Both the position numbers and the translations under genes were made by a program. From positions 14,765,306 to 14,829,305 of the forward strand of contig NC_134648.1 of assembly GCF_030463565.1 (NCBI RefSeq): a DNA stretch of 64,000 nucleotides, written 5' to 3'. Under the pieces are notes generated by a model. The model worked only from the letters and a program-made list of their open reading frames with translations. It did not search any database and was not told the DNA's origin. The stretch's first letter is position 1, and each line of letters begins with the position of its first letter. Positions 25,694 to 49,574 of the stretch are shown here, piece after piece. The stretch is from Pelecanus crispus (taxonomy: Eukaryota > Chordata > Aves > Pelecaniformes > Pelecanidae).

Positions 25694-26105
25694 GGACTCT
25701 TTAGCTTAGAGAAGAGGAGGCTGAGGGGAGACCTTATCGCTCTCTACAACTACCTGAAAGGAGGTTGTAGTGAGGTGGGTGTTGGTCTCTTCTCCCAAGT
25801 AGTTAGCGTTAGGACGAGAGGAAATGGGCTTAAGCTGCGCCAGGGGAGGTTTAGGTTGGATATTAGGAAAAATTTCTTTACGGAAAGGGTGGTCAAGCAT
25901 TGGAACAGGCTGCGCAGAGAGGTGGTGGAGTCACCATCCCTGGAGGTGTTCAAAAAACGGGTAGATGTGACACTTCGGGACATGGTTTAGTCTAGTCTAC
26001 CCTTGACTGGTTTAGGGTGGACTTGGTAGTGTAGGTTAATGGTTGGACTGGATGATCTTAAAGGTCTTTTCCAACCGAAACGATTCTGTGATTCTGTGAT
26101 TCTGT
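25694..26105 (+). mobile_element. CR1 LINE, 5'-truncated 3' end
   Basis: It encodes the last residues of CR1 ORF2 in one open frame from 25694 to a stop at 25988-25990: [55 protein letters not shown], then [20 protein letters not shown] and a C-terminal RDMV. The short 3' UTR follows, with GGTTGGACTGGATGATCTTA and three ATTCTGTG tail copies (26083-26105). The open frame and intact tail suggest a fairly young insertion, but it lacks the endonuclease and nearly all of the RT domain, so it is inactive. No clear target-site duplication is visible, as is usual for CR1. Confidence 0.92.
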
Positions 26106-26214
26106 ACAAGGGCCTTGGTGGAAGCAGCACTTCAAAGCCCTTTAACTCCACAGGTATGCCTGCCGGCAGTGACACCTCGTGGTTGCCAGCAGAACAGCTC
26201 CCCGCATTTCACAT

Positions 26215-26395
26215 TGGCAGCAGGATTTGCTGCAGACCCAGCCCGGGGCCAGAGCACCCCGGCGGCGGCAGCCCCCCACCCCCGAGCCGCAGGGGTGGCC
26301 CCCCACCCCCCCGCGGCCGCTGCAGGGGGGCGCAGGGGGGAGCAGCGAGGGGCTGCCGCAGCTTTGGTTGGGCTTTCCACGGCCGCAGGCAGAAG
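26215..26395. other. C/G-rich CpG-dense block
   Basis: CCCGGGGCC, CGGCGGCGGCAGCCCCCCAC and GCGGCCGCTGCAGGGGGGCG with further G6 and C7 runs. It lies 110 bp beyond the CR1 3' tip. G-quadruplex-prone on both strands (the G runs on plus follow C runs). Overlapping ORFs in several frames are compositional. No exon signature is recognised. Confidence 0.6.
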
Positions 26396-29300
26396 TTTCC
26401 TTCAGCCATTCTCCTCTCCTTAGGCCTTCCCCTGCACTTCCCGTGGCTATCGATATCACTAGCGTAAGTTCATTTTTTACATGTGCCATAAAAAACACGA
26501 GATGCATTCAGAGGGGTATTTGTACCGTACCATCGCTCTTCAGCAGTCCAGTTCCAGGGCAATGAAAACTGTCTCTAGTACGCGTTAATTCATGCCTGGG
26601 ACTAAGAGACAAGGAACTATGAGGTTTTATCATTGCCTCTACCTGCATTTTTGATGCCTGTACTTTGCTATGGTAACTTCTCCCTCTCTACAATACCTGC
26701 ACGTCAGAAGCATTTTTAAAAAAATGTAGTAAACCATGAGGTGCTAATGTCACTACAAATTAGTACCAAATACTATGTATCAATACCATTCACAGGATCC
26801 AGTTTAAAAAGTAGCTAAACAGACAAGTATCTGCTTTCCCACAGCAAGACGATGCATTTAGTTCTGCATACTACCTGCTGGCCAGCTCGGGAACATTGCT
26901 AATTATATTACATGCGTTAATGCAATTTAGCTGTTGTAGGGGACATCATCTGCCCTTTATATTTAATCCACAAAAGTCTCCCAAACTCTCCAAAATAACT
27001 GCAGTCTTAGAAGTCTAGTAGCACACCTACAGAAAGCAAGCAGGGCATGCATTCACAATGCTATTTCTGGATATTACACTCTCCTCATAGTTCAATCCAT
27101 TACCTCTTCCACATCTGCTGCTTCTCATTTAAAGCTTGTTATCTTCCCAGCTAAATGCTACTAAGACAGTCCTACCCATCCTCATTTCCGCACCTGATCT
27201 GTTGCATGCCCTCAGGCCAGAAGATAGGAAAGTACCAAGGCTAATTTTCCTCTTCTTCCCTTCACTATCACTCCTTGCTGATTTTCCTGTTTCCTACTCT
27301 TCCTCATATAGCCTGAACAAAAGCCTAGAAAGAGCAAGAAAGTGGGCTAGACAGCCACAAAGTTTTAGGAACAAAAATTGATTCCTTTCACGTAAGTGCT
27401 CCCATGGTCAGAGCTCTATGAGAACATCTGGATATTGAGACCATTCACAAGTTTTCTGGCCTTACACCACGTGCCACACAACACAGGGATTAAGACCTTG
27501 AACATACTTCTACTTACCCCCACTAAAAAGCCAGAGCCTGCTTCAAGCCTGCAATTTTAACTCAGCTTTCCAATAGAACCAGGTAAGTACAGCAGAGAAG
27601 CCGTATTTACGAAGTGGCAAGCACTGCATTTACGATTCGGGATGCTCTGAGCAAGGGCCCACCTTAACAATTTTAAGCCTTCAGGTTTTGGCAAAAAGTG
27701 CAGCCCTGCAGCAGGTCAGCTCAGTAACGCAGGAAACACCACCACGCCCCCGCATTTCTAGCTTGAGTGTTTTTCTAAATTCAGTTGAGTGTTTATCACA
27801 GTTTTGGAACATAAGGGTAATCAACTTCCAAAATCCATGCCTAAATCCAGTGAACAAATGCATTCCCTGTTTAGCAGGTACCTGAGCTTTTCCAGGCAAC
27901 AAACTTCTGAATACTAAGTGCAGATAACTTTTGGCAGTGCTTGGCTTGTGGTGACCGACTTCAAGAATATTCTGTTTGGAATAAGCTCATTAAAGCTTTG
28001 TAATGAGATTAGGTGGTAAGGCCAGTCAACCATGGATACAGCTACACCATGGGTGAAATGTTGTCGCATAAACTGGTGTCAGAAGAGCATTCGCTATTAC
28101 TTTTGTTTGAATCCAGACTTGAACTTTATCAGTGATGACTAACCACAAGGCCACGCATAAATCAGTTTTCCTTGGCACTACTGGGTGTTAACTCCTTCCA
28201 AATATATGTTGCTTTATTAACCCTTTCACACCAGCTCATCTCACTCCATGCTCCCTACACTGGGCGAGCCAGGTTCATTTAGGGCATTTATCTGATCGCC
28301 CTCGCCCGAAAGCCTGAGAACTTCTACAGGGCCAACAATACTAGTCAGTGCAATGAGGAGGTGGCAGAGGAGCCCTCCTTCTTCTGCAGGAAGAGAGAGG
28401 GCACTGCCAGGGTGCATTGCACAGCGTGTCCTGCACGCTGCAAGACACTGCAAACTTGTATTATTAGAAAAATGAAAGGAAAACGACTGATAGAAAAATC
28501 ACCCACCTCATATTCCTACACAGCTCTGCAGTTTTACCGCACTAGGTTAGTTTTAACCTGCAACAGAAAGGCTGACCGGTTGCAGAGACACAGTTCAAGC
28601 AGATGCCCAATGCAACAGGCTAGAAACAGACTAAGCATATACTCCCACCATCCATTTTCAAGGTAAATTTATAGTTATCCTCCATATCAGTGGCCCCACT
28701 TCCCCTGAACAGGCCACATCACAAAAAAGAGCAGATTTTAGAGAAGGTGATGTAATACTTCTGGAAATTCTCCTCTTCACCTGTATATGTTAGTTAGCAT
28801 GTGAGTACTGATGCAGAAGAGTTGCTAGGTTGGAGAAAGCAAATGCATTAATCAGAGCAGGCATAAAGAACTACAGTGTACTTACATGGAAGTAATTCTT
28901 CCCTGATTCTGGACCACCCATAAAACTTCACCAATTGCATAAAAAGGCTTTTGCCTATGAGCAGGTCAATCCTCCTCATCCAGTGGAGTAGCAGGCTCAG
29001 TAGGGTGAGATTCCAGGAAGAGGCGAGTTATCCTGTGCTTTGGAACAAAGGTCCAGACTCTCCTCTGTGCTCTAGGAGGAGCGGGAGGTCATTTGTGGGT
29101 ACATTTTAAGCACCCCAAATTCCTGAACTGTGAATTTAAATGATTTATGGATGCGGCCTTGATCTGAAGTAACTACAAACATAAGTGGCAAATCTTTAAG
29201 CATTTCTTCTGCCAGATAAAGTCATACGAAACTCTCTCTCAGGTTGTCAGCTAAACTGCTACCCTACAGCAAGATAACAATGTTGTAAAATTCTCAAATA

Positions 29301-30074
29301 ATCCAAGGCATATAGATCGGGGCTACTGCTTCTGAGAAGAGTGACAAGGTCCCTACTGCACTTCGCAAGCTCCACACTAGGGACAGAAGTGCCATTTTTC
29401 ACCACTACCTTCAGGTACAACAATCAGAAAAGCAAATCTTTGAAGTACCTTAAGCTGTTTTGAACTCACAACCACCTAGATCACCATGACTAGCCAAAAG
29501 CCCATATTACTTCTCTACTAAATACTTACTTCAAGTCTGAAGAGTAGGATCAAAACACCTACATTTAACAGCTCCGTAAAGTGCCATGTATCAACCAGCC
29601 TCAAAAAGAGACCATAACATTACATGAAGATTTCCCCGCACATTCTCTCCAGCAGAAGCCTTAAAAACACATGCACAGGAATATACTGCCTTAGTTAAAT
29701 AAACTTAGAGCAGACTTCCACAGCAGCAGCTGGTGGTCCCACTTCTGTTTAACTTGTTTATAAAGTTTACCACATTTACAATGTGGCTGAACAGACAGGA
29801 GCAGGTTGCTTAGCATCAACCACCTCAAAGCTATTCTGCTTTCCATATGAGGAAAAGCAAGAGTGTGGTGCTTTCCACCTTCTCTATGAATTACCTATTA
29901 AGAGTCCCACCTATACAACAGCCTACTATTTTAAAACCAATCTATCATGAGTGAAAGATCTTAAAAAAAGGAAAAAAAAGATGAAACCTTAAAGATATTT
30001 GCACCTCACAAATTTAGTCTCAACACACATGCTGTCATTTGTAGTCTTAACTCATTCTAATGCCACACAGTTAG
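26396..30074. other. Intergenic tract beyond the RRAS2 3' end, no gene seen
   Basis: Unique sequence between the CpG-rich block and the predicted RRAS2 polyadenylation site. No splice-consistent exon of a neighbouring gene is recognised on either strand, including thrombospondin-type repeat exons that would reveal SPON1. Confidence 0.7.
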
Positions 30075-30093
30075 TGACTTAACTCCAGAGAGC

Positions 30094-30126
30094 TTTATTT
30101 TATATTTTATATATTTATATTTTATT
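30094..30126 (-). promoter_or_regulatory. Candidate polyadenylation signals of RRAS2
   Basis: Two canonical AATAAA hexamers on the minus strand (plus-strand TTTATT at 30121-30126 and 30094-30099). They lie in a T/A-rich stretch and are followed by the GT-rich element CTGTGTGGC at about 30070-30062. Hexamer, a gap of about 25 nt, then a GU-rich element is the usual layout of a vertebrate poly(A) site. Position is about 2 kb after the RRAS2 stop. Confidence 0.5.
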
Positions 30127-31687
30127 TAAGAAAACACGTGGTGTTTGCTACAGGCTGTAATTTCTTACATTTGACTTGAAAAATGTAATCCAATCTCATA
30201 AATGTAATTCCACTGTAACTTCTTGTTTGAATCTTGTACACATTATTCGTAAGTAGCCTTTCATCAACCAAAAACTTTAAACAAAGGGGAGGGGGGAGCT
30301 ACCCACTCTCTCAAAACAGTATTACACAACCTAATCTAAATTACATCAAAAACTTAAACTCCTCTGCTATGCATGGCACTAGAGTTACCTCTAGGTTTAA
30401 CACTTTGCTGCTGTAAAGGTAACGAACTTGTTTAAACACTGTTTTCTCAGCAGATGTTTACAGATTTATAGCAGAGCACCTGACAGTGAGCACAGTCTGA
30501 AAACACAAGAACTTTTGATGGGACCACTCACTACATACTTCGAGTCAAAACAAACAACAGCTTTTATCATCTATCATGATTTAAATGGAAATGGGTTTTC
30601 TTTACTTCCAAGCTGAAGAAAGGTCATGCAGACATGCATATCTATCTCCTAACCAGGTCCCATCAGCCCCTTCTTCCCCCCACCCCCACAAAATTCAGGT
30701 TTTGGAAGAAAGTCAGAAAGAGGCAATGTGCTTACCCCCAATAATGGTTAGATCATCTTTAATTCTAGCACCTGAAGTTATGCAAGGGTTTGCTTAATAA
30801 TCAAGTTTCAAAGAACTGTTGGACACATTCAGTAAGGTGACAACTGTGCAATACCACTCAATATTTCAGTATCAGGGAACATACTCTTGAATTGTTTAAA
30901 CACAATCCACAGAACTCAAAATTAAACAACCATCCACAGTTTAACTAAACAATCAGTTAAGTTTTACAGTTTAATAATTCCCATTATGGTCAGTCTTTAG
31001 TAAGGGATACTGAAAATTCATTAAAACACAACACTAGATTTTACTTTATGGGTGTGTTGGGCAGGCACATAATTGGCCATTCTTAGGTACAACCGGAAGA
31101 GTAAGAAGTTTACCACAGTTTGGCAAGTCCCACATTTTGTCAGTTAAAAGTGAACTGTGAGAATTAAATACTCATCTTTACATATACACAAGTTATGCTG
31201 TGAAAGCATATTTGCTTACAAACATATAAAAATACTTGTTAACTAGTTTGATAAGAAAATAATGTATAAAAGTATATAGCAAAAACATTTAATCATCTCT
31301 GACAAAGGAAAGATCAAATTCATTTTTTATATCACATGAAACACAAACAGCTACAATTTTAGTTCTTCTTAATCCCTTACCCAGAAATACAAAGGAAGAC
31401 ACAATTTGTTTCCAAACAAATGATGTGAAATTTCTTAATAAGCTGAAATGCCTCAATCCAGAATGAGCTCAGGTATTTGGCCATATCCTAATAGTAGTAG
31501 TAATCATCCTGTAGCTGTTCTGGATTCATAAAATAAATACAGTAGACTGTTTTGGCCACTGAAATAAAACTGCAGCATAAATGAGAGATGAAAATCTTTG
31601 CTGACAATGAAATTCAGTGTAGGTTTCTTAAGGCTAGCTGAATACTCAAGTCTAATTTAACCAAGGGCAAAAATAGCCAATCCACCC

Positions 31688-31706
31688 TTTTTTTTTTTTT
31701 TTTTTT
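31688..31706 (-). repeat. A19 tract inside the RRAS2 3' UTR
   Basis: Nineteen T on the plus strand followed by four A. In the transcript this is an internal oligo(A), complementary to the U18 tract 366 bases upstream and a likely site of false oligo-dT priming in cDNA data. Confidence 0.9.
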
Positions 31707-32072
31707 AAAAGTATTCTCTATACTTCAATATAGGTCTTTGTAATAGCTAATGAAATGTCAGAAGTAAAAATAAATTAATTCACAAAAAACAACTTATGCA
31801 TGACTTCAACACCTTGTCCTACACGGTTTTGTTTCATCTCCTTTGCGAATAAAACTCCACAAGGTGCAAGCTCTTAAGGGAGAGAAGGAAGGAACTGTGG
31901 TATTAAAGAAGCAGCCTTAGTGTTTTGTTTTGAAGTCTGCCCCAGGATGACTGAGTCTTCTTCAAGAACTATTCTGCCAGCTTCTTGGACTAAGGCTATT
32001 CTGGTGACCACTTTTAGGACATGCACATATAAGGCTAGACCAATACCAGAAGTAATGTAAAATGATGGAAAG

Positions 32073-32090
32073 AAAAAAAAAAAAAAAAAA
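32073..32090 (-). repeat. U18 tract just after the RRAS2 stop codon
   Basis: Eighteen A on the plus strand, so eighteen U in the transcript starting 32 nt after the TGA. This could be a binding site for U-rich-element proteins, or simply a slippage-prone homopolymer whose length varies. Confidence 0.9.
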
Positions 32091-32122
32091 TCTGGCAGTT
32101 GATAGCTTGGTTCTTGGGATTC

Positions 32123-43684
<11,562 letters not shown>

Positions 43685-43814
43685 TTAGGGAAGACGAGCA
43701 CGCTTTACCCATGTACAGCCATTTGCCACTTTATCCAAAAAGACAGCAGGTAATGGCTTTCCTACTCTTAGCAAATGCTTGTAAATTGTAGAAGGCATAG
43801 CTGAGTCACTGAAT

Positions 43815-44105
43815 TTACTGGATTCCCACAGAATTCCTAGCATTTTCTAGAGATTTCTGCTAACTCCTAGAATTTCCCAGCAGGAATCCCTAGAAACTTT
43901 TAGTTTCTAGCAGCTTAAGGTATCTAGTAACTGCTAAGTTTCTCTGAACTTCCAGTAGGGTTTACAAGTTTTTTGGGGGATTCTCAAAAGTTTCCAGGAT
44001 TTCCCCCACCCACTCCCTAAGCCAGTAATTTCTAGGAAGTACCAGGATTTTCCCAGCTGTTTCTAGAATTCTCTAGCAGTTTATAACTATTTCTATAGCA
44101 ACAGG
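43815..44105. repeat. Degenerate CTAGAAA-rich minisatellite-like field
   Basis: About 290 bp built of diverged copies of a short motif: TTTCTAG, ATTCCTAG, CCCTAGAAA, TTTCTAGAATT and similar, mixed with CCAGNA and GGATTTCCC pieces, at irregular spacing of roughly 15-25 bp. It starts about 220 bp upstream of RRAS2 exon 2 on the transcribed strand. No two units are identical, so it looks like an old local tandem amplification rather than a young array. Confidence 0.6.
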
Positions 44106-47100
44106 TCCACACAACACAAGTGGCACTTAGTTTGTAAGCTGAATAAAGTTTAGTGGATCATCCTTGTTCCCAGGATCTCTCTCCTGGTTTTAATGACTTT
44201 AAGCACACACACCCTCCAAAAAGACAACTCCTGAAAGCAGAATAGGCCATGAAATGCCTGTGTCACCCATTGCCTAAGCATGAGGCTCCACCAGATACTG
44301 CCAGTCTGCTACTCATCACCTGAACTGCAGAGCAAAGCACATGCTGGTATACCTTTCTAGAGACTGGGTGAACTAGCATTGAATACTGAGGTAACAATAC
44401 TATCTAAAGACGACAAGTTTAGATTTCAAAGGATGAATTTTTAGCTTGCAGTCATTACAAAGTTATCATCACCCAAAACTAAAGCACATTGGCATAAGAA
44501 ATCTGAACTCTGATCAAATTCCTCCCCCTCTGTGCTCAGTGCAGCAGGCACTGGGGAAGTGTAGTACCCCAACTGTTCAGAAATCAAGCATGCTGGGCAT
44601 GTATGCATCCAGATGAACGCCACAGTAACTGAAGGAGTACTACTTACGTATGTTATTCAGTTCTGTAAGCCAGTAAGGAAATAACAATGCTTTAAAACTA
44701 CATATTGGCTCCTAGGAAGAAGAAGAAAAAAAAAAAAGGGTGGTGTCCTTGCATTGAGAAGGTATCACCACAAATAGGGTGCATCTCCTTATTCATGTCA
44801 AAAGTAACAGTTCTCACTGAAGCATCTTTCCCATCACACAAATTCAAAGATACCAACAAGACACCACTCTGTTCCTCTAAACTTAAAGTCAAGTTCACAG
44901 GTGTCATGGTAGGGGGAAAAAAAAAGAAAAGAAAAAAAAGACATAACTGCAATTACAGCACTAGCACACTAACCTTCTCCAGACACATCACTGTCAGTGC
45001 AGAATACAGTTAACTCTGCTCTTGCAGATACTGTTTTATCAATGTGGTTGTATTTGTTCTTGTCCAGTTTCAATCTGGAGTTGCCCATGAGGTCTGGCTG
45101 CAGTACTTTGTCCTGACTGCACCCAGCTGACTCCCACCATTTAGACACGTCCACGCTAGGTTTCTGGTTTAACAGCATGGACACGGGCTCCTCAGCAGAG
45201 CTCATCAACTGAGCTGCCTTACTGGTAGGAACACGTCATCAGTTGTAACACACTTTACCAGCTGCGTATACTATATACAACCTATGCTCATATACCACCA
45301 CCTCATCATCACGCAGTTGGCTACAGAAGAGTATGTACAGGTTGCTGTTGATCTATTAGTTTAGATCTGGCACCATACTGAAAAACTGCTGATCCCTAGA
45401 GCAGAGCCACTGAACAGCTCTGCACATCTCCTTTGCATTTTAAGTAGACATCAGTAAACTGTCCTCTCAGGATACACCTACACAGTAGTCTCAGTCGCTC
45501 CGCATCAACGGCGCCACTGTGTAACCAGCTACCTTTACGTAGCAATAACATTAGAACAACCATGTTTCTCGGAGGGATAAAATCCTAGCAATCTGTCCCA
45601 CCGGAGATACCTGTTACACAGGAGATGTTATAATTCACTCCTTTCTCAGTGCTTCATGTTAAGTCAGGTTGCCCATTTCTGGGTAAGAAATGGTTTCTCC
45701 CTTGGTTTAGAGCATTCACCCAGGCTAAACAATCTCTCCCCTTCACATCCCCCTGCCCCCAAACAAAACAAAAAACCCGACAACCCCCTGCAAATTCAAA
45801 CAAACCAACAGACATAGGATCCTAAACAGAACACACAAACAAACTTAAGTTTTCCAGCAGAAGAGTGCCTATTTGCAGACAGCAGAGCATCTCACCACAG
45901 AACAAGACCCCAGAAGATGCTGTTCCGACTACAAGTTGTCCTTTCACCTTGCTTCTCTGAAGATCTGAAGAGGAAAAAAGCCACAGCCTTCAAAACTGTT
46001 CTTGTCTTTTCTTTTGTCTGTATCCATGACTCAAAAAGCATTATCCAGGAGCACAAGAACAGACTTCTTGAGGAATGAATTTATTCATAAATGCTAAATT
46101 AGGTCTCAAGTCCTCTGTGGCCTTTAACAATCTTTGAAAGATGGAAGAGAAATTCACTTATGTGAACATACAAATGTGTAAATAAAATTGTTTACAGAAT
46201 CTGACTTTAGAAGGGAAGATCACAAGGAAGGGAATTTAAGTCCTATGTTTCATTAAGGAAACAGAAAGTGGTATTTATAAAAAAAAACATTAGATGACTA
46301 AAACATGGTGTCGCTATCAGCATATCTAGAAATTCAGGGTTCTGATTTGGAAGATAAAGTATGCACTCTAAAGTTACTCCCTACCCCTCTCCAGCTTTAA
46401 CCTTTATTTCTCTATCCTGCAGAAGTCAAAGTTACTGTCTGACCCTTCACATCTATAAAGTGGTAAATTATGCCAAGTTTTAAATAAAAGGGAGAATTTG
46501 GAATCAATTTATTTCACTCTCATGAATCAGTATTAGTAGACCACCTAAAGCAGCAAGTTTATATCCAACAATGGCAGTATTTTTCACTGAGAGAGGTCAG
46601 AAAAAGAAAACTGTAATAATCTCAGAGGGATTCTTCACATTTGCCTTATTATCTGTCCAAGGGCCAAGAACTGCAGCATGTTCTGTAATCTCCAGTGCAT
46701 TTCTACAATCCCCTCCACCCTTTTTGGTTTCTTTCTTGTGTGGTTGGGTTGTAAAAAAACTACACACAAAGCTAGAGTGCCAGACTAGGTAGAGACATGG
46801 AACACTGTTCCTCCCTCAAAAAAGGGAACAAGACTAAGCTGCCCTGATCCATCATCAGCCATGTATTAAATTCAGAACGAGCAGATGCCAGAGCTCCCCC
46901 ATTTAACAAGCCTCTTATGAGCAATTTCTTCCCTCCCATGGAGCTGCACTGCCAAATCTGCTGTCACAGCCACTACAGGAGAAGTTTACGAGGCAATTAG
47001 CATTGTGGCTTACCTCCAGGCACTGGACAAAACTAATGTGCCTGAAATAGCTGCTGATTTTGAAGGAGTCTTCCCAAATTGCGCTGGGACTATTTGCCAC

Positions 47101-47234
47101 AGGGAGCACATCCACTGCTGCTTGCAGGCCTTATTCAGTCAGGGTTGATCTACAACAGTTAGGTGTAGCAGATGCAGTATTTATCAATCTGAGCAGAAAT
47201 GGACCTTACTGCTGCTGTACAGTCAGTGTTTAAA

Positions 47235-47613
47235 TCATAGAATAGAATCATAGAATCGTTTAGGTTGGAAAAGACCTATAAGATCATCCAGTCCAACCAT
47301 TAACCTACACTACCAAGTCTACTCTAAGCCAATCAAGGGTAGACTAGACTAAACCATGTCCCAAGGTGCCACATCTACCCGTTTTTTAAACACTTCCAGG
47401 GATGGGGACTCCACCACCTCTCTGGGCAGCCTGTTCCAATTCTTGACCGCCCTTTCCATAAAGAAATTTTTCCTAATATCCAACCTAAACCTCCCCTGGC
47501 GCAGCTTGAGGCCATTTCCTCTCGTCCTATCGCTAACTACGTGGGAGACGAGACCAACACCCACCTCACTACAGCCTCCTTTCAGGTAGTTGTAGAGAGC
47601 GATAAGGTCTCCC
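47235..47613 (-). mobile_element. CR1 LINE, 5'-truncated 3' end, antisense to plus
   Basis: On the minus strand this reads the C-terminus of CR1 ORF2: [20 protein letters not shown], then the conserved [20 protein letters not shown] and [20 protein letters not shown] segments, and a stop after DMV near 47349. It is followed by the CR1 3' UTR with its GGTTGGACTGGATGATCTTA-type end and ATTCTATG tail copies at 47235-47257. No reverse transcriptase remains; it is a dead-on-arrival insertion. It lies in RRAS2 intron 1 in the same orientation as the gene. The copy at 25694-26105 is a close relative. Confidence 0.9.
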
Positions 47614-49574
47614 AAAGAAAAAGAAATAAGGGACAGCAGAATATATCCTGAAATATTCCATGAGGCCGTACCTTGACTTCTGAATGCCACCCTGCAATGG
47701 TGGGAAGGTGCCTGCACACTCAGCAAGCCCAGAACCACACACCAGTGTAAGTAGCTTTGTAGAGTTCAAGGAGTTTGTGGCAGAACTGCTTAAAAGACGA
47801 ACGGGAGTGCGATTCCAGCAGATGCAAACCACTGCCAACCTACTGGTTTTAAACTGACACTGAGTCCAGACAAAGCAGAGAAACACACATATGCTTAGTA
47901 CAGCAACGCCGTGCGATGCCACAGTGCTTGAATACCCAGGCCTGCCTGCTGCCGTCTCCTTCATGAAAGCTCTATGTGCAAGCCCTAACACTTCAAAGCA
48001 CTTGCCCTGCTAAACTGCAAAATACTAGAAAGCTACAGCAGGTGTCTCTGATGCCAGCTGGCAAAAAACACACTGGACCACTCTCTAGGGTGACCTGTTA
48101 CACACCAGGTTGTCAGATCCACTCTTCTAGGAGCACTGGAGTTTCTGTAATGGATCGGAGGAACTAAGCCTCATTCAGTTGGCTCCACCACAGTTGGCCA
48201 CTGCCTGCAGGAAATAATTAGAAGAAACTAAATTTCTTCTATGAAGACAGTAACTTGAATACACTCTTGTGTTACACCACTCCCTTAATCGCTAGCAAAA
48301 TCAAGGCTCTTTCCACCCACCTCCAAGAGGCAAATGAGAAGCACAGCAGTCTCATCAACCATTCGATTTACCCAAAATATTATGCAACAAGTTTTCTAGG
48401 TTTCCTCTTTCTAAGACTGCTGAGGCAATCAAGTCTGGAGATGGGAAAGCCTGCCAAGGACGCAAGCCCTTTTGCGGGGCGGGGGGGGGACAACCAACCA
48501 ACAACACCACCCCGCCCCCTGCATCCCCACACCAGCTACATCACTTGCAGCTGGGCAACCCACCACCACAATCCCTTCCTATACACACACTTGTCATCTT
48601 GAAACGCATTTCAAACACAATCTCCTGACCTTTGCCGGACTTTCTACTTGTGGTGCTCAGGAACGATGACACTACTATACTGAATAGCAGCCTTTCTCCA
48701 TTTAAGGTAATAGTAATCCCCAAATCACTGTTGCAATCGCTCAAGTCTTCTGGCAAGGAGAACACGTGAAAAATCTGCTTTCGGTTTATCATCTTCCCCT
48801 TTGCTTATGCTGCCTTTAATACACATAAGGGAATTCCTCCATTAGCTGGACTCACAAGCTTGGAGTCCTGCTCCATAAATTAATAAAAAAAAATGCCTAA
48901 GTGAAGACATCTTACATAGAAAGGTAGAGAACCCCTGTGAAGCTTCACAGCTCTTATGCAGCTTTTCTTATTTATTCGTCATAAGGTCACCAACAGTCCA
49001 CAAGCTGGAAAGCCACTGGATTACTTCCTTTTGCACCACCATTTAAGTTTTAAGGCAAGAGAGAAGTCAGACACTATCAACAGGGAGCCGCTATAAGCTG
49101 CAGTCCAGAGGCTGGTTGCATAACATGCTTCCTTTTATCTTTACACAAAGCTTGAAGGGCATGCAATAAAAGGCAGCCCAGCACAGTGAAAGCACACCAC
49201 TATGAGTAAGTTAAAGGAGTGGTACATGCCAAAATAAGTATTCATCCTCGCTGTGTCTATAATCTCCATTTGTATTTGCTAAATATACACTTCATGTTTC
49301 AAAGAGTCACTAGTTACTTATTTAAGTTTTTTCCACATGTTTAAATTTTTGGTTTCAACCCAGTGGAAGCAAGGAAATAGAAGGGTTTCCACCCTCCAGC
49401 TGAAGTTATAGACCAGCTCTGGATTTAAATAACATCTACAATTTCAGCATTGCGAATAACCCCAAATCCTTCCCAGCTATAATTTGTAAGTCAGGACTTA
49501 GAACAAACATGCTGGTGAATGCTACACACCAAAGCTTCAGCTGGAGGCTTGAGTACTTTCCCAAATAGCTGAAA

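Larger units (their letters stand above)
30075..32122 (-). other. RRAS2: Probable RRAS2 3' UTR
   Basis: AT-rich sequence downstream of the RRAS2 stop with no coding potential on either strand. It holds a U18 tract 32 nt after the stop (plus-strand A18 at 32073-32090), an A19 tract about 415 nt after it (plus-strand T19 at 31688-31706), ATTAAA variants at 30970-30975 and 30758-30763, and two AATAAA signals at its far end. The 3' boundary is inferred from the polyadenylation signals; an earlier cleavage site is possible. Confidence 0.6.

Noticed and set aside
25775-25990. A 71-codon plus-strand ORF as a host gene
   Set aside because: It is the C-terminus of CR1 ORF2 in a 5'-truncated LINE.
26039-26565. 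Overlapping ORFs of 102-142 codons on both strands
   Set aside because: Pro/Gly/Ala-rich products of the CG-rich block, open in several frames at once; the first begins inside the CR1 3' UTR.
44705-45013. A 102-codon plus-strand ORF beginning with a poly-Lys run
   Set aside because: The Lys runs are translated A-tracts at both ends, and the ORF is antisense to RRAS2 intron 1.
47349-47738. A 129-codon minus-strand ORF as a host gene
   Set aside because: Its C-terminal 85 or so residues are the CR1 ORF2 tail; the N-terminal part is flanking sequence read through by chance.
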